Assembly: GCA_003427395.1 (NCBI GenBank)
Contig: BFEA01000730.1
Span: 230,784-263,469 of the forward strand
Origin: Chara braunii
Lineage: Eukaryota; Streptophyta; Charophyceae; Charales; Characeae
Direction of reading: 5' to 3'
DNA length: 32,686 nucleotides
In this document: positions 1-9,270 of the stretch, piece by piece
Layout of the letters: every line of letters begins with the position of its first letter
Position numbering within the stretch: the stretch's first letter is position 1
The notes under the pieces: generated by a model
The model's input: the letters and a program-made list of their open reading frames with translations, nothing else
The model's database searches: none
Told to the model about the DNA's origin: nothing
Made by a program: the position numbers and the translations under genes

Positions 1-745
1 CCCCCTCTCTTCCTTCCCCTCACTTGGCATATGACCCACCCTTCTCCCCTCACTTGTTACATTGCCAGGGTGCGAACGGTGAAAGAAATCAGACCTCACT
101 TGGTGGAGAAAGAGTGCAAGGGAATGGTAGCCGGTTCCTTGTGCCACTAGAAGGTGAAGGAAAGGACGTTTGAAAAAGTGGGAAAAGGCGAAATCCGAGA
201 GAAAGTATAAGTTGAAGCAAGGTCAGTTTTACTCAACTATTTCCCCGACTTCATGACTACGAGAAGAGAATGGGTTAATTGAGCACTAAGACAGACCGAA
301 GACAAAGGAAAGTTAGGCATGTGGGAAGGGCTATGTGTTGACCCCCAATGGGGAATTGTATGAATTTTTGCTCTATGTGGGACTATGCAGGTAAGTGAAG
401 GTTAGGGATGCCTCGAGCGGGATAGGGCCGGGAGGAACCGGGCGACAAAAGAAAAAGGGAAGAGGGCAAAGGGGCTACGAGACCCTTAGCATAAAGCCAA
501 TCCATGAAAATGACCTTTGCGTTTGAGACTTGAAGTGTAAATGAGAGAATGAAGTGTAATCTTGGCAAGGGAAATGTGAAGTTGTGTGTGCATGCATGTA
601 AAGGTCGCGCAAAGACTAAGGGGCCTGCATCAAGGATGTTGGATGAGATGCATGAGACTCGAAAGGTGCGTAGAGGCGAGGGGGAGGACGGCATCGCCGC
701 ACCCCGATGACGACGTAGAATTGCAATGCTTAGGGAAATGGTGCG

Positions 746-1068
746 CGGCCTAAGGATGACGCTTAGCCTGCGCACAAGAGAAGAAAACTCTCAAAGAACC
801 CCTGGACTTCCTGCGTATTGGAAGGAGCAATTGCTTGAGAACGGCCTAAGGACTGTCTCTTATACACATCTAGATGTGTATAAGAGACAGCGCTTAGCCT
901 GCGCACAAGAGAAGAAAACTTTCAAAGAACCCCTGGACTTCCTGCGTATTGGAAGGAGCAATTGCTTGAGAACGGCCTAAGGATGACGCTTAGCCTGCGC
1001 ACAAGAGAAGAAAACTTTCAAAGAACCCCTGGACTTCCTGCATATCGGAAGGAGCAATTGCTTGAGAA
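746..1068 (+). repeat. 96-bp unit in three copies in the left LTR, one copy in the right LTR
   Basis: Units start at CGGCC at 746, 842 and 973. The middle one is broken by the 38-bp adapter and has lost three bases (TGA) at the break. The right LTR has a single unit at 22262-22357. The extra units flank a library adapter, so the triplication may be an assembly product and not real genome structure. Confidence 0.85.
853..890. other. Nextera mate-pair junction adapter (sequencing artefact)
   Basis: The 38 bases are a perfect 19+19 palindrome: the Tn5 mosaic end CTGTCTCTTATACACATCT joined to its reverse complement. This is the circularisation junction of Nextera mate-pair libraries. It is not genomic, and the sequences on its two sides need not be adjacent in the organism. 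Confidence 0.97.
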
Positions 1069-1331
1069 CACAACCAAGAATCAAAAAAAAAATCAGCATT
1101 GCCGAATGACCAGTGAGACTACCACCCATCGTGAGGGTTGAGCTACATCCCCAATGTCAAAGCTCTCTCGCGCGATGGCCCACCCCCATCCATCTCAAAG
1201 CATTAGGTGGGGGTGACCCTAGGACGAATGGTTCGCGCCCTAAGCATGAGCGTGGGCGGGCCGAGCCAACTGGGACCCGTAGTGGGGTCGACTAAGGCTC
1301 GAAAGTCTACCAGGGTTCGGCCCTACAAAAA

Positions 1332-1350
1332 TGGTGGAGGTGTCGGATAT
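1332..1350 (+). promoter_or_regulatory. Candidate tRNA primer-binding site
   Basis: TGGTGGAGGTG starts five bases after the CA end of the left LTR, the usual place for a minus-strand primer-binding site. From memory, plant tRNA-Ala ends ...CATCTCCACCA, whose complement starts TGGTGGAGATG, a 10 of 11 match. A tRNA-Gln reading from 1335 (TGGAGGT) is also possible. Similarity fades after about 11 bases, so the call is tentative. Confidence 0.4.
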
Positions 1351-3033
1351 GGGGTTAAACTGACCCATGCGATTCCGAAGGGGGTGCCCGACGCATTGAC
1401 GTGTACACAACTAAAGACAACAAAATTGGACTTGTGCTTGCTCTTTCCCTTGTGAGAATTAGACTTGAGGGTGGTTGGGCGCATGACATGGCCAAGCCTG
1501 GAGGTATAATATGCATGTTATGCACTTGATTAAGCCATCTCCTTGTGGGATGGCTCTAGCCCTCCTTCGTCCGGTGCTGGTGTTCGCCAGTCCGGGGGGA
1601 GCTTTGGGCAAGTCGCAAGTCGATCCTTCCTCTTCGTGCGAAAGAAGGGCTCCGGTTACCTGGCAGGCGGTTGGTCCTTCGGCTTTGGCCGGGGTCCGAC
1701 GAAAATCCCGCGGCCGAGTGATCCGACCGAATGGGTGCCCTTCTCTTTTCTTCCTTAAGGCCAACGGGCTCATGCACTATACACATTGAAATGCTTGAAG
1801 GAACCAACATGAACACAACGGGTAATCAAGAAGGAACAATCCCTCCCTATGAAAGGACAGGCGAATGAAGAGAAAGGGAACGAAGGGAGTTGCTAGACCC
1901 CTAGGAAAACTAGCTCACCCTTGAATTGCTCACGAGAAGGAACCAACCATTGTGTATGGAAGTAGGGGGAGTGACACTCATTGTCCTGAGAGAAAATTGT
2001 GAGCTATGGGTAGAAAGCGCAGAGTGCACCAAGGGAAAGACACTTGTACAATATGTGTCTCACTTGGGACTTATGTTTGCATGATGGGATTTGAGTGTCA
2101 TGCCTTTTGGAAGGAAAGAATGGGTCTGCACCGGCTGGTGCGGGTTGTGAAACGTCGCTCTCTTTGAAGTTCGCCGGGTTTCGTATGTGGAGGTCAGGCC
2201 ACCGAGCTGTCGGACGGGAGTTTGTCACGCCGGTTGATTAGTAGCATTCTCACCCGGGCGGTTCGAGCATGGCTCGATGACCTTGCCCAGGCGGGGTGCG
2301 AAACGTCTCCTCAGGCGGGGTTTAGCCTGTTGGCTGGTGGGGGGAGTACCACTGCATGCGGGGCAAGGAGGGAACCTCGGAGACGATTAGTAGCTTCCCG
2401 TAGCACGACTTGGGAAAGGCTGATTCTTGTCGGACCGATGGAAGCGAATGCCCGGACGACTGACTACTGCTCCTAACGGGGTGCACAGGGGTGATTCCCG
2501 GTACCAACGAGGGTATGCAAGAGCGACAAAACGGGATGGGGTATTTTGGGCAAATGGAGAGGGGTAACACCCTGTGTCGGAGCCTGGGTACCGCGCTCGC
2601 GACGGTTGAGCTGCGCTTGAGGTATGGGATAAAACTCTACCGATAGTACCAGCGGAGAGACCATATTGGGATAGGCCGGTGAGGAGATGACCGGCCAGTG
2701 TGTGAGATTGCCTTATTTTTTTTATGTATTCCCCCTCTGTAAAGATTCATTGAGCTTGGATTGTTGGACGGGGCATAATTCTAAGTCTATTTTCTCCTCC
2801 CCATCTAAGTCTACACGAGAGAGAGATGATCGGAAGGAAGGAGGATAGAGGTCAGTTGGAATGAAACCAAGAAAAAGAATGATGGATAGTGCATGGCTGA
2901 CCGAGGGTACTATGGGACGGTGGTACTTAGGAATGGGGGGGGGTAAATTAAAGAGACCTTGATGAGGGGTCTGAAATAATTCTCATCTAGGACATGGGTT
3001 GACCTGACCGGAAGGACCGTTTGGTACTCTCTT
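1351..3033. other. Long leader between LTR and first ORF; no gene recognised
   Basis: Only short unrelated ORFs occur on either strand here (for example about 1511-1789 and 2222-2476 on +), and none shows a recognisable domain. A G-rich stretch near 2105-2350 contains loosely repeated phrases (GCGGGTTGTGAAACGTC, then GCGGGGTGCGAAACGTC). In the LTR-element reading this is the 5' untranslated leader or decayed coding sequence. Confidence 0.5.
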
Positions 3034-3876
3034 ATGGAAACAGGGGTCGGGTGCTGGAAACAAGATGGTCAGTGGTTGTCATCCCCGATCTATACCAACG
3101 GTTCGGAAATGTCAGTAGATGTAAAGGATGGGGTATCGGTCGTCCTCCCAGAAGATGGGGCGTGGACAGATCTTGAGCCAGCATATCAAACCGTAATGCT
3201 GGAAGGGGAGGACGCGTTCCTTTGGATAGAAACGGTGTGGACTGAAGTGAGCTTGACGAGGTTGTCGCCAAGCTTAATGGATTTGAAGTTTCGAGGGACG
3301 GTGGAAGCTCGGGGGTGGGTCTACTTGTCGCAAGAGGATGAGAACGCTATGGTCATAAATCTGGTGTTAGGAAATACGCCAGATGAGTTGTTTAGGAAGG
3401 CAGAAAGGAAGGTTGTATGGGTTGCATGTCAGCAGGCGGAAATGAAAATGGAAAGGGTAGATGTGCGAGTGAAACTTGGGGATAGAGGAAACATGAGGCG
3501 GCCCGTCAGGACCATGCGATGTGTGTTGCCTCCCTTTCTGGTGGATGCGGTCTTCGGAACCCGGAGCAGGCTAGTACAGATATGCCGGTCCATGACGACC
3601 CTCAGACTATACCAATGCGCCAGGCATGACTTCTTCCGGTTATCGGTAGAAATGAGACCGTTTGAAGGGAATTGGGCGGAGGAGCTGGTCGAGATGCTAA
3701 GCTGTCTCAGCATAGAAAATGTCTTTGTCCCTAGCTCTGTACATTGGGAGATAGTCTACAGGAACGTGGCAGTAGGGAAGACATTCTTGGAAGGAGTGAA
3801 TGAACTGTTCTATAACGAGGAGGACGACTTCAGTGATGAGGACGAAGGAGGTGAAATAGAGGATTGGGACTTCTAA
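3034..3876 (+). CDS. ORF A: unrecognised protein, first of three tandem paralogues (280 aa)
   Basis: This is an uninterrupted 280-residue ORF ending in TAA. I do not recognise the family. It aligns with ORFs B and C along its length. Shared landmarks are a Trp-containing segment (VVLPEDGAW then IETVW, about residues 35-70), a GWVYL strand-like stretch (about 95), a central TMRCVLPPFLVDAVF block (about 165-180), a PFEGNWAEELVEML block (about 210-223) and a terminal GKTFLEGVNELFYNEED block. It ends in a strongly acidic tail that B and C lack. No signal peptide, membrane segment or zinc knuckle is seen. The frame is open upstream to a TAA at about 2975, so a non-ATG or 5'-extended start is possible. 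ORF B starts 57 bases downstream. It lies between the PBS-like site and the protease relic, where LTR elements carry gag or extra ORFs. Confidence 0.6.
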   Translation: METGVGCWKQDGQWLSSPIYTNGSEMSVDVKDGVSVVLPEDGAWTDLEPAYQTVMLEGEDAFLWIETVWTEVSLTRLSPSLMDLKFRGTVEARGWVYLSQEDENAMVINLVLGNTPDELFRKAERKVVWVACQQAEMKMERVDVRVKLGDRGNMRRPVRTMRCVLPPFLVDAVFGTRSRLVQICRSMTTLRLYQCARHDFFRLSVEMRPFEGNWAEELVEMLSCLSIENVFVPSSVHWEIVYRNVAVGKTFLEGVNELFYNEEDDFSDEDEGGEIEDWDF

Positions 3877-3933
3877 GGCGGGGGACTTACTTAATGAAAT
3901 CGAGTGGCCTGACATTGTGCAGGACGGGGAAAG

Positions 3934-4689
3934 ATGACTAGAGAAGAATTGTTGATGGACTGTACTTTTAAGGGATGGGAACCAAGGCGACTCAGAGGGG
4001 GAATAAAAATGTCTGTACCAGTAGAAAATGAATGGAGAGGGACCACGTGCGACTGGGTCGGATTCGAAGTTGCCTCGGGACTATCATACGTAGGGGTAGA
4101 GCGGATTTGGAACCCAATAAGGGAAGAGGAAGGTTGGGATGAGATAGCGGAAGACAGAGTGGAATCGGTCGGAACGGTTGTTCTCTCCGAAGACGAATGA
4201 CGCCTATTCTGCACTATGATAGCAACGGGACAGGATCCGATGTGGCTTCTAGGGAATGCGGAGGCGCGAACCCGAAGGGAGGGCGAGAGGTTTGCCAACG
4301 AAGGATGGGACGAAGTCAGTAGTAGAGTTGTGATGGGGGGATGAAAGGAACTCAAGCCTCCCGACCTGTGAGCAACGGCTTGGGTGCCTGAGTTCGTGGC
4401 CGAGTGGTTTGGGGGTTTTGAGCACATCTTAGAAGTGGGCGACTCCATGAAAGAAGTGCATATGGAGTGTGCCTGGCTGACTGAGGAGTTCTATAAGACC
4501 TCGTTGAAACACGGACCCTTCTATGGTGATAAAGCGTGGGAAATCCTTACCATCCTGAGAATAGGTAAGTATGACCGCCTAGAGGTAAATGCGGCGGCTT
4601 GGGATGCTGTAGTTAGCCGGGAGGCGGCGGCCGCTCCATCCGACGTAGATGATGTTTTCAAACTGTTTGAAGTACCATGGTTCGATTAA
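3934..4689 (+). pseudogene. ORF B: second paralogue of A, interrupted by three in-frame TGA codons
   Basis: One reading frame from ATG 3934 to TAA 4687-4689 spans 251 codons, about the length of A and C. It is broken only by TGA at 4198-4200, 4342-4344 and 4369-4371. Homology to A and C continues across every break: KMSVPVENEW near the start, VESVGTVVL before the first stop, VPEFVAEWF after the third, then GPFYGDKAWEIL and a terminal DDVFKLFEVPW block. The first two TGA codons align with Trp positions in ORF C (GWHSL and GGWREF). There are no frameshifts. The simplest reading is a pseudogene decayed by G-to-A and C-to-T transitions; recoding of UGA is a less likely alternative. The function is unknown. 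Confidence 0.55.
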
Positions 4690-4960
4690 AAGGTCAGGGA
4701 ATCGGACATCGTAGGGAAATCAAGGTATGGGAGGTACATGTAAACTAAAGGGGGCGTGAACGGTAGATTAGCAGGGCATGCTAGGAGACTGAGAACAAGG
4801 AGAGGCGTCAGGCCGCTATGGACGATGATGTGGATCGCGGGGCAGAAAAGAAAAACAATGACTCAAACAAGAAGGGAAACAGTAGGAGGGTGGGCAATTG
4901 CTGAAGAACGGGCTGTAATCCTCTCTGTGTGGGCTATGTAGGAAATCACCAAAAACAGCG
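4690..4960. other. Spacer between ORF B and ORF C
   Basis: Purine-rich sequence with no paralogue homology seen. A short ORF at 4756-4941 on + is basic and has no recognisable domain, so it is not called. Confidence 0.4.
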
Positions 4961-5752
4961 ATGGCAGCAAGACGTGTTCGAATGGTACGCCAGCCCTGGT
5001 ACCCCGGACCGCCCTATAATAACGGCAGAGGGTGGGAAGTGTCCCTTCCGTCAAATGCCAACTTTCAGGGATTCGACGTAGAATGGTGGGCCGTGACCTT
5101 GGGGAGAGACAGTGCCTTCATGCTGGTGGAATGTCGATGGACGGGGATGAGATTCAACCGAGGATCTGGGGATGATTTGTTTTCCAACTTAGAAGTTACC
5201 GGGGTCATGTATCTACCCAAGATCGGCTGGCACTCACTGGGGATGGGGATAGCGCAAGGTCACGAGCTGACACTTGTTTTTCGAAGGGCCGCTCAGGCAT
5301 TGACATGGATAGGCCAATCAATCAGGGGTAAAAGAAACGTGGGCTTACTCACCAGGGTGGAAAACGGGGGCTGGAGGGAGTTCAGGGCACCAACCACCCC
5401 GCTGAGATGCCGGGTCCCCCGATTCATGATAGACCTCATCTTCGAGAGCCTCGCAAGGGCACAGGATCCGGCAGACTCGGCAATAATCTGGGTAAATCAC
5501 TTCCCCCACCAAACCATCGGGATGTTCTATGACGTTGCTATGGAGCATGAGTCATTCTGGGGAAACCGGGCCCATGAATTGCTAGAGGTTATTAATATCT
5601 TGATATTTGGGTTGCCACGACTAGCCTGAGCGGAGTACGAGCACATAATTCGGAGGGAAATCGAGATAGGAGAAAGTTATCTGGCGGGGGTGGCTCAACT
5701 GTTCGACGAGCCTATCGAACCGGAAGGGCCACGAAGGCGAGAGCGAGACTAG
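4961..5752 (+). pseudogene. ORF C: third paralogue of A, one in-frame TGA near the C-terminus
   Basis: ATG 4961 opens a 222-residue ORF ending at TGA 5627-5629. The same frame continues for 40 more codons to TAG 5750-5752, and the extension matches the C-termini of A and B (IGESYLAGVAQLF against VGKTFLEGVNELF). The family length is therefore about 263 residues and the TGA is internal. Shared blocks include EVSLPSN, an ECRW motif, GVMYL, PLRCRVPRFMIDLIF and SFWGNRAHELLEVI. It starts 271 bases after B. The fold and function are not recognised. It may be translated as a truncated product or be a young pseudogene. Confidence 0.55.
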
Positions 5753-6119
5753 CACCCGGAGGCAAGCCAATAGGGCAAGTCGAGTATATTCCGCTACATA
5801 CAGGGGCTCACCGGTGGACATAGGGAAGGACCTCCGGACCCGGACGATCAAAAACCACTACGGGATAAAGAGGAAGGATAGACTCGTAATGATTGCCATG
5901 ACCCTGGAAGTTGAAAAGGGAGTACTGCTCGGGAACTTTTCCTAACGGGAAGCCCAACCAGGACTCCTACGTGCCGGCACGACAAACTGGGCACTCTAAA
6001 CGAGCTTGTCATTGGAGGGACTAAGTCACGTCCTTTGGCTCAATAGAGCAGCAGGGCCGGTCGCGGCCCCTTCTTAGGGAAGCAATTAGAGGACGGAAAC
6101 GGGGCTACTTTGGGAATAA
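5753..6119 (+). other. Decayed sequence between ORF C and protease relic
   Basis: No long ORF is present. A short open stretch ends at about 5944 with a VEKGVLLGNFS-like phrase, roughly 100 codons upstream of the ILGRPW motif. A retropepsin active-site loop (LLD-S/T-G) would be expected near there, but the catalytic Asp-Thr/Ser-Gly is not visible. Assignment to a protease is only suggestive. Confidence 0.25.
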
Positions 6120-6371
6120 GCTAAGCCAAAGAAACCAGAACTATGCAACCTCAATGCCTCGCGCTGCCTGCGTCCTTGGGAATCGATTTGGTCATTTCAT
6201 GGGATGATCGTGTTAGACGAAATGGACTATGACATAATCCTCGGGAGACCGTGGTGCGCCAATGTAGAAATGATAGGGATGCATCTGCATGACGACACAT
6301 ACATGGTAGACTTAGAGGACCCTAAGGTGCACGAGGAAGCAGGAGGACACCCCCGACGAGAAAAGGATTGA
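6120..6371 (+). pseudogene. Retropepsin C-terminal fragment (LTR retroelement protease)
   Basis: An open frame ending in TGA carries MIVLDEMDYDIILGRPWC (about 6204-6257). The YDIILGRPW core is the conserved C-terminal signature of aspartic proteases in plant Ty3/gypsy-type elements, where the ILG follows the flap and helps form the dimer core. The catalytic Asp-Ser/Thr-Gly half is not found in this frame, so the fragment is truncated or frame-disrupted. It follows ORF C and precedes the zinc-knuckle ORF, which reverses the usual Gag-to-protease order. It matters because it ties this region to an LTR retroelement. Confidence 0.6.
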
Positions 6372-6488
6372 ACTGATTTGAAGACGATAACATTTCGAGA
6401 GCTGATATCAATATGAAAACTATGAGGGGTAGAGTCTAAAGTAAGTCCCTCCTTCTTTCGGTTGTATGGCATGCAGGTCTGATACGTT

Positions 6489-6707
6489 ATGGGTGTCACA
6501 AACAACGGCAAGGGCCGAAGAAGCCAGCGTGGTCAGACATACAACATGGGTGGTCGGAATCCAAAGGATCAAGACGACAGGATAAATGTCGGCCGAAGGT
6601 TCAACATCGAGGGGGTCAAAGACGATTCAAGGGGTATTTTGGGGAAAGAGAGCCATAGACAGAAAAAACCCGCAGACTCTCAAGGAATAAGGTCAGTCGT
6701 ATGGTAA
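6489..6707 (+). CDS. Small basic ORF of 72 aa upstream of the Gag-like ORF (hypothetical)
   Basis: This ORF is highly charged and rich in Gly, Arg and Asn (NNGKGRRSQRG, NMGGRNPKDQ). It ends with TAA immediately before the ATG at 6709. Low-complexity basic composition resembles nucleic-acid-binding tails of Gag proteins, so it may be the separated N-terminal part of the following ORF. No domain is recognised. Confidence 0.25.
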   Translation: MGVTNNGKGRRSQRGQTYNMGGRNPKDQDDRINVGRRFNIEGVKDDSRGILGKESHRQKKPADSQGIRSVVW

Positions 6708-6708
6708 T

Positions 6709-7602
6709 ATGAAAGAGTCGCAAATTTCAGGAGGAGGGTTGACGAAGAAAAGGAAGGTGGCGGATACCCTCCGAAGACTTAAGGAAATGGAGAAGATGGT
6801 AGCGAATTACAAGACAGGTGTGATTGAGGAAATGATAAGAGACATCGAGACTATGGACGACAAGGAGCTACACAAGGAGGAACGGCAAGGGGAGACACAA
6901 CGCGAGCACATGATTAGGAAACCCAGTGGATGGGGAATGGGCGGAGATGCGGGGGTACAACAGGGAGTACGACCCTCGGAGGAAGAGACCACAAAGAAAG
7001 CAAGGGAGCCAGGACCGGACCATGGAGTAAGTCAACAAACAAGGGGAAAGCCCTTATCAAATGAGGACTATCGTGAACTATGGAACCAGAGGGAGAGACT
7101 GACAGTCTGGCTCGACCAAGAAAGGAGTGTCAGAACAGAGGGTCGCCAACAAAACAACGAGGGATACAAGGCCCTAACGACAACTGGATACGGAGTGAAA
7201 GGGGGGTCGAAGGGGCTGTACGATCAAGATGAAGGAGCAAACAATCAGGGAGAAAAGATAAGAGATACCCCCCGGGAGGTACAAGCCCAGGTATCTCGAA
7301 CCGCACTGGTGCCGCAAGAAACCCTCGGTCCAAGACTCGAGCGTCGGACCGATCAAAGGGATCGCACCAAGGAATCATGTCGAGATTGTACTATGGTGGG
7401 ACACTTCGCTAGGAATTGCTCAAAGCTTAACTATGATATCATAAGAATGCGCTATTCAAGGACCCTCAAGGGACATATCCTAGGTCCTAACGAAGAGAGG
7501 ATTGGTTGGGCTTCGCATGGGGGAATGAGACACATTATAGTGACATTAAACAACCTGGAATTTTTAGCAATGGAGGAGGAGGAAGTAAGCGAGCTTCACT
7601 AG
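6709..7602 (+). CDS. Gag-like protein with N-terminal coiled coil and CCHC zinc knuckle (297 aa)
   Basis: The 297-residue ORF starts with a basic KKRKV stretch (about residues 13-17) that could serve nuclear import. A predicted coiled coil follows (about 17-60, heptad-like LRRLKEMEKMVANY). A long hydrophilic, low-complexity middle comes next. Near residues 224-237 is CRDCTMVGHFARNC, a perfect CX2CX4HX4C zinc knuckle, the nucleocapsid signature of retroelement Gag proteins, which bind genomic RNA. The last 60 residues are less charged and end in an acidic run. It ends in TAG. A capsid major-homology-type region is not obvious. No RT, RNase H or integrase follows on this strand, so the parent element appears non-autonomous. 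Host CCHC proteins are an alternative, but the LTR context favours Gag. Confidence 0.62.
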   Translation: MKESQISGGGLTKKRKVADTLRRLKEMEKMVANYKTGVIEEMIRDIETMDDKELHKEERQGETQREHMIRKPSGWGMGGDAGVQQGVRPSEEETTKKAREPGPDHGVSQQTRGKPLSNEDYRELWNQRERLTVWLDQERSVRTEGRQQNNEGYKALTTTGYGVKGGSKGLYDQDEGANNQGEKIRDTPREVQAQVSRTALVPQETLGPRLERRTDQRDRTKESCRDCTMVGHFARNCSKLNYDIIRMRYSRTLKGHILGPNEERIGWASHGGMRHIIVTLNNLEFLAMEEEEVSELH

Positions 7603-9100
7603 GAACCCACCAGGGGCCGAGTCCGTGTTGAGGATGGGAAAGAATGATGGGAACCACTAAAAGACTTGAAAAAAGGGGAAGCTGAGAGTGACGGCGGATG
7701 GGTTGACCCCCTGGACAGAGGAATGGGTTACTCACGAGGGGCGCTCCAAGGAAACAGGGGAGGAGTTTTACCATGGATTGTGATCCTGGGTCCACACATA
7801 ACCAGAGGAGTAGAGAAAATGTTGATAGGATGGGCCCGTGACTCAACAAGGGTAAGGGAAGAGACGCTCGACCCGAGGATGAGAGTGAAGGAGAGGAAGT
7901 AAGCTTAGGAGGAGAAAGCAGAAGGGAAGAGGGAAACACAACAGGACCTCACCAACAAAAAGGCGCCAAGTTGAGCAATGCGACTTGAGGATAAGAGGAT
8001 GTGAGGGCGAGGATGGTTGAAAACAAGAAAAGGAAAAGTGAAAGGTGTGCAGGGGGGACCCTCACCAAGCTATCGGTATTAGGAATAGGCGGAGGAAGTA
8101 GTCAAACTTGAAGGGGAAGAAGGACATGAGTTTGATACCTTTAAGGAAATGCCACAGAGTAGGATGAGGAATTTGGACAATTATACAGTCAGTGGTTTTA
8201 TCAGGAGGTTGATGAAAAAATATGGGCTATCAAGGTCGGAAGAAAGATGAGGAAGGGCGATTATGAGCTTCCTACGATGATGGAACGCTTGAGATGTCCG
8301 CATGACGAAAAGGAATAGATTTTTTTGCTCGTAAGCTAGGATGGGATGCGCCCTCGCAATCAAAAGAGCTTGAAGAGGCCAAGAGGCGAGGGGCCAATGA
8401 GAAAAGATGAGTCGTGTCAAGAGAAACTGTGTACATAGGATGTATGCGGAATAAAAGATGGTGAATTGGTTATATAGGTCGCCTTTGGGTATAGTCTGGA
8501 CTATGTGCAGTCCTTCATGTATTGACAAAGGCGAGACAGGTTGATGATGGCCGTTGTTGCTACCTTTCGCGTGAGCTATCCTTGAGATGTTCGGTACTGG
8601 CCGAAAACACTGGGATAAGGACCGGAGAAAACAACCTCGATGGGACTGTGGGGGGCTAGATATTGTTTTATAACTATTGCAAATATCTCGTTCAAATGAA
8701 GTATTGGTTCGAGGGTGAATGGGTGTGGTCAGATTATCAGAAATGGTTAGTAAACCTATGGGTAGAGGGGCGTGAAAATAACCCTCCTCTAGGAGCCTAA
8801 TCCGACTGAGTCAAAGTTATGTTGCAAGGGCTCAAGTTGTGAGAGTGAGCAAGAGAGAAAATGACGAGAGGGTCCGCATCGTGAGCTATGGTTGAACAGC
8901 CAGGCGGGCTAGCGCTGCTTGAGGATGCAAGTCTCAACTCGAGCACTAGACGCTAAGTCGGATGTATGCATGAATAGTAAATTGTATTGAGAAAGGATGA
9001 AGGAAACCGCACGCATAAAACTGCAAAAGATGGCCACCTTCTAACCCCATCCTAGTAAAAGATGGGATCCGTGTCCTCGAGGCCCACCCTCTCGGGCGCT
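7603..9100. other. Non-coding interior of the large element; no gene recognised
   Basis: Purine-rich + strand with only short ORFs (7666-7902 on + and 7535-7939 on - oppose each other and lack domains). No motif of reverse transcriptase (LDD box), RNase H or integrase was found in any frame. It may be decayed pol, but nothing supports that directly. Confidence 0.45.
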
Positions 9101-9109
9101 ACATTGGAA

Positions 9110-9270
9110 TGGATAAGAACGACCCTGACAAGGTCGTTCGACTTGAATGAAAAGAATAACCCTGACTAGGTTATTCGACTTGAATGAAAAGAATGACCCT
9201 AACCAGGCTATTCGACTTGAATGGAAAAGAATGACCCTAACCAAATTGTTCGGAAATGGTCCCTGACAAG
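9110..9270 (+). repeat. 37-38 bp tandem repeat, about four copies, each with a hairpin core
   Basis: The unit contains CGACTTGAATGAAAAGAAT plus a stem-loop. Copy 1: AACGACC (9118-9124), loop CTGACAA, GGTCGTT (9132-9138). Copy 2: AATAACC (9155-9161), loop CTGACTA, GGTTATT (9169-9175). Copies 3 and 4 have weakened stems. A related CCCTGACAAGGG follows at about 9260-9271. Confidence 0.85.

Larger units (their letters stand above)
1..1327 (+). mobile_element. Left long direct repeat, probable 5' LTR of a giant retroelement (5' end outside window)
   Basis: This segment aligns along its length with about 21526-22616 in the same orientation, at roughly 90% identity by eye. The alignment stops at GGCCCTACA, so the repeat ends in CA as LTRs do, and a TGG-starting PBS-like sequence follows five bases later. 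A TATAAG at 206-211 is kept in the right copy at 21720-21725 and is a possible promoter TATA box. After subtracting two extra 96-bp units and a 38-bp adapter at 842-1068, the length matches the right copy. The 5' terminus and target-site duplication lie outside the window. A plain segmental duplication is the alternative reading. A long minus-strand ORF in it (383-775) has a counterpart in the right copy but resembles no known protein, so it is not called. Confidence 0.72.

Noticed and set aside
383-775. Minus-strand ORF found in both LTR copies (also 21845-22291)
   Set aside because: It is shared only because the LTRs are homologous; there is no recognisable domain and the two copies have different 5' and 3' ends.
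853-890. Tn5/IS50 transposon ends
   Set aside because: The mosaic ends abut with nothing between them, as in a mate-pair library junction; no IS50 sequence is present.
7603-9100. Hidden pol of the giant element
   Set aside because: No RT LDD box, RNase H or integrase motif was found in any + frame.
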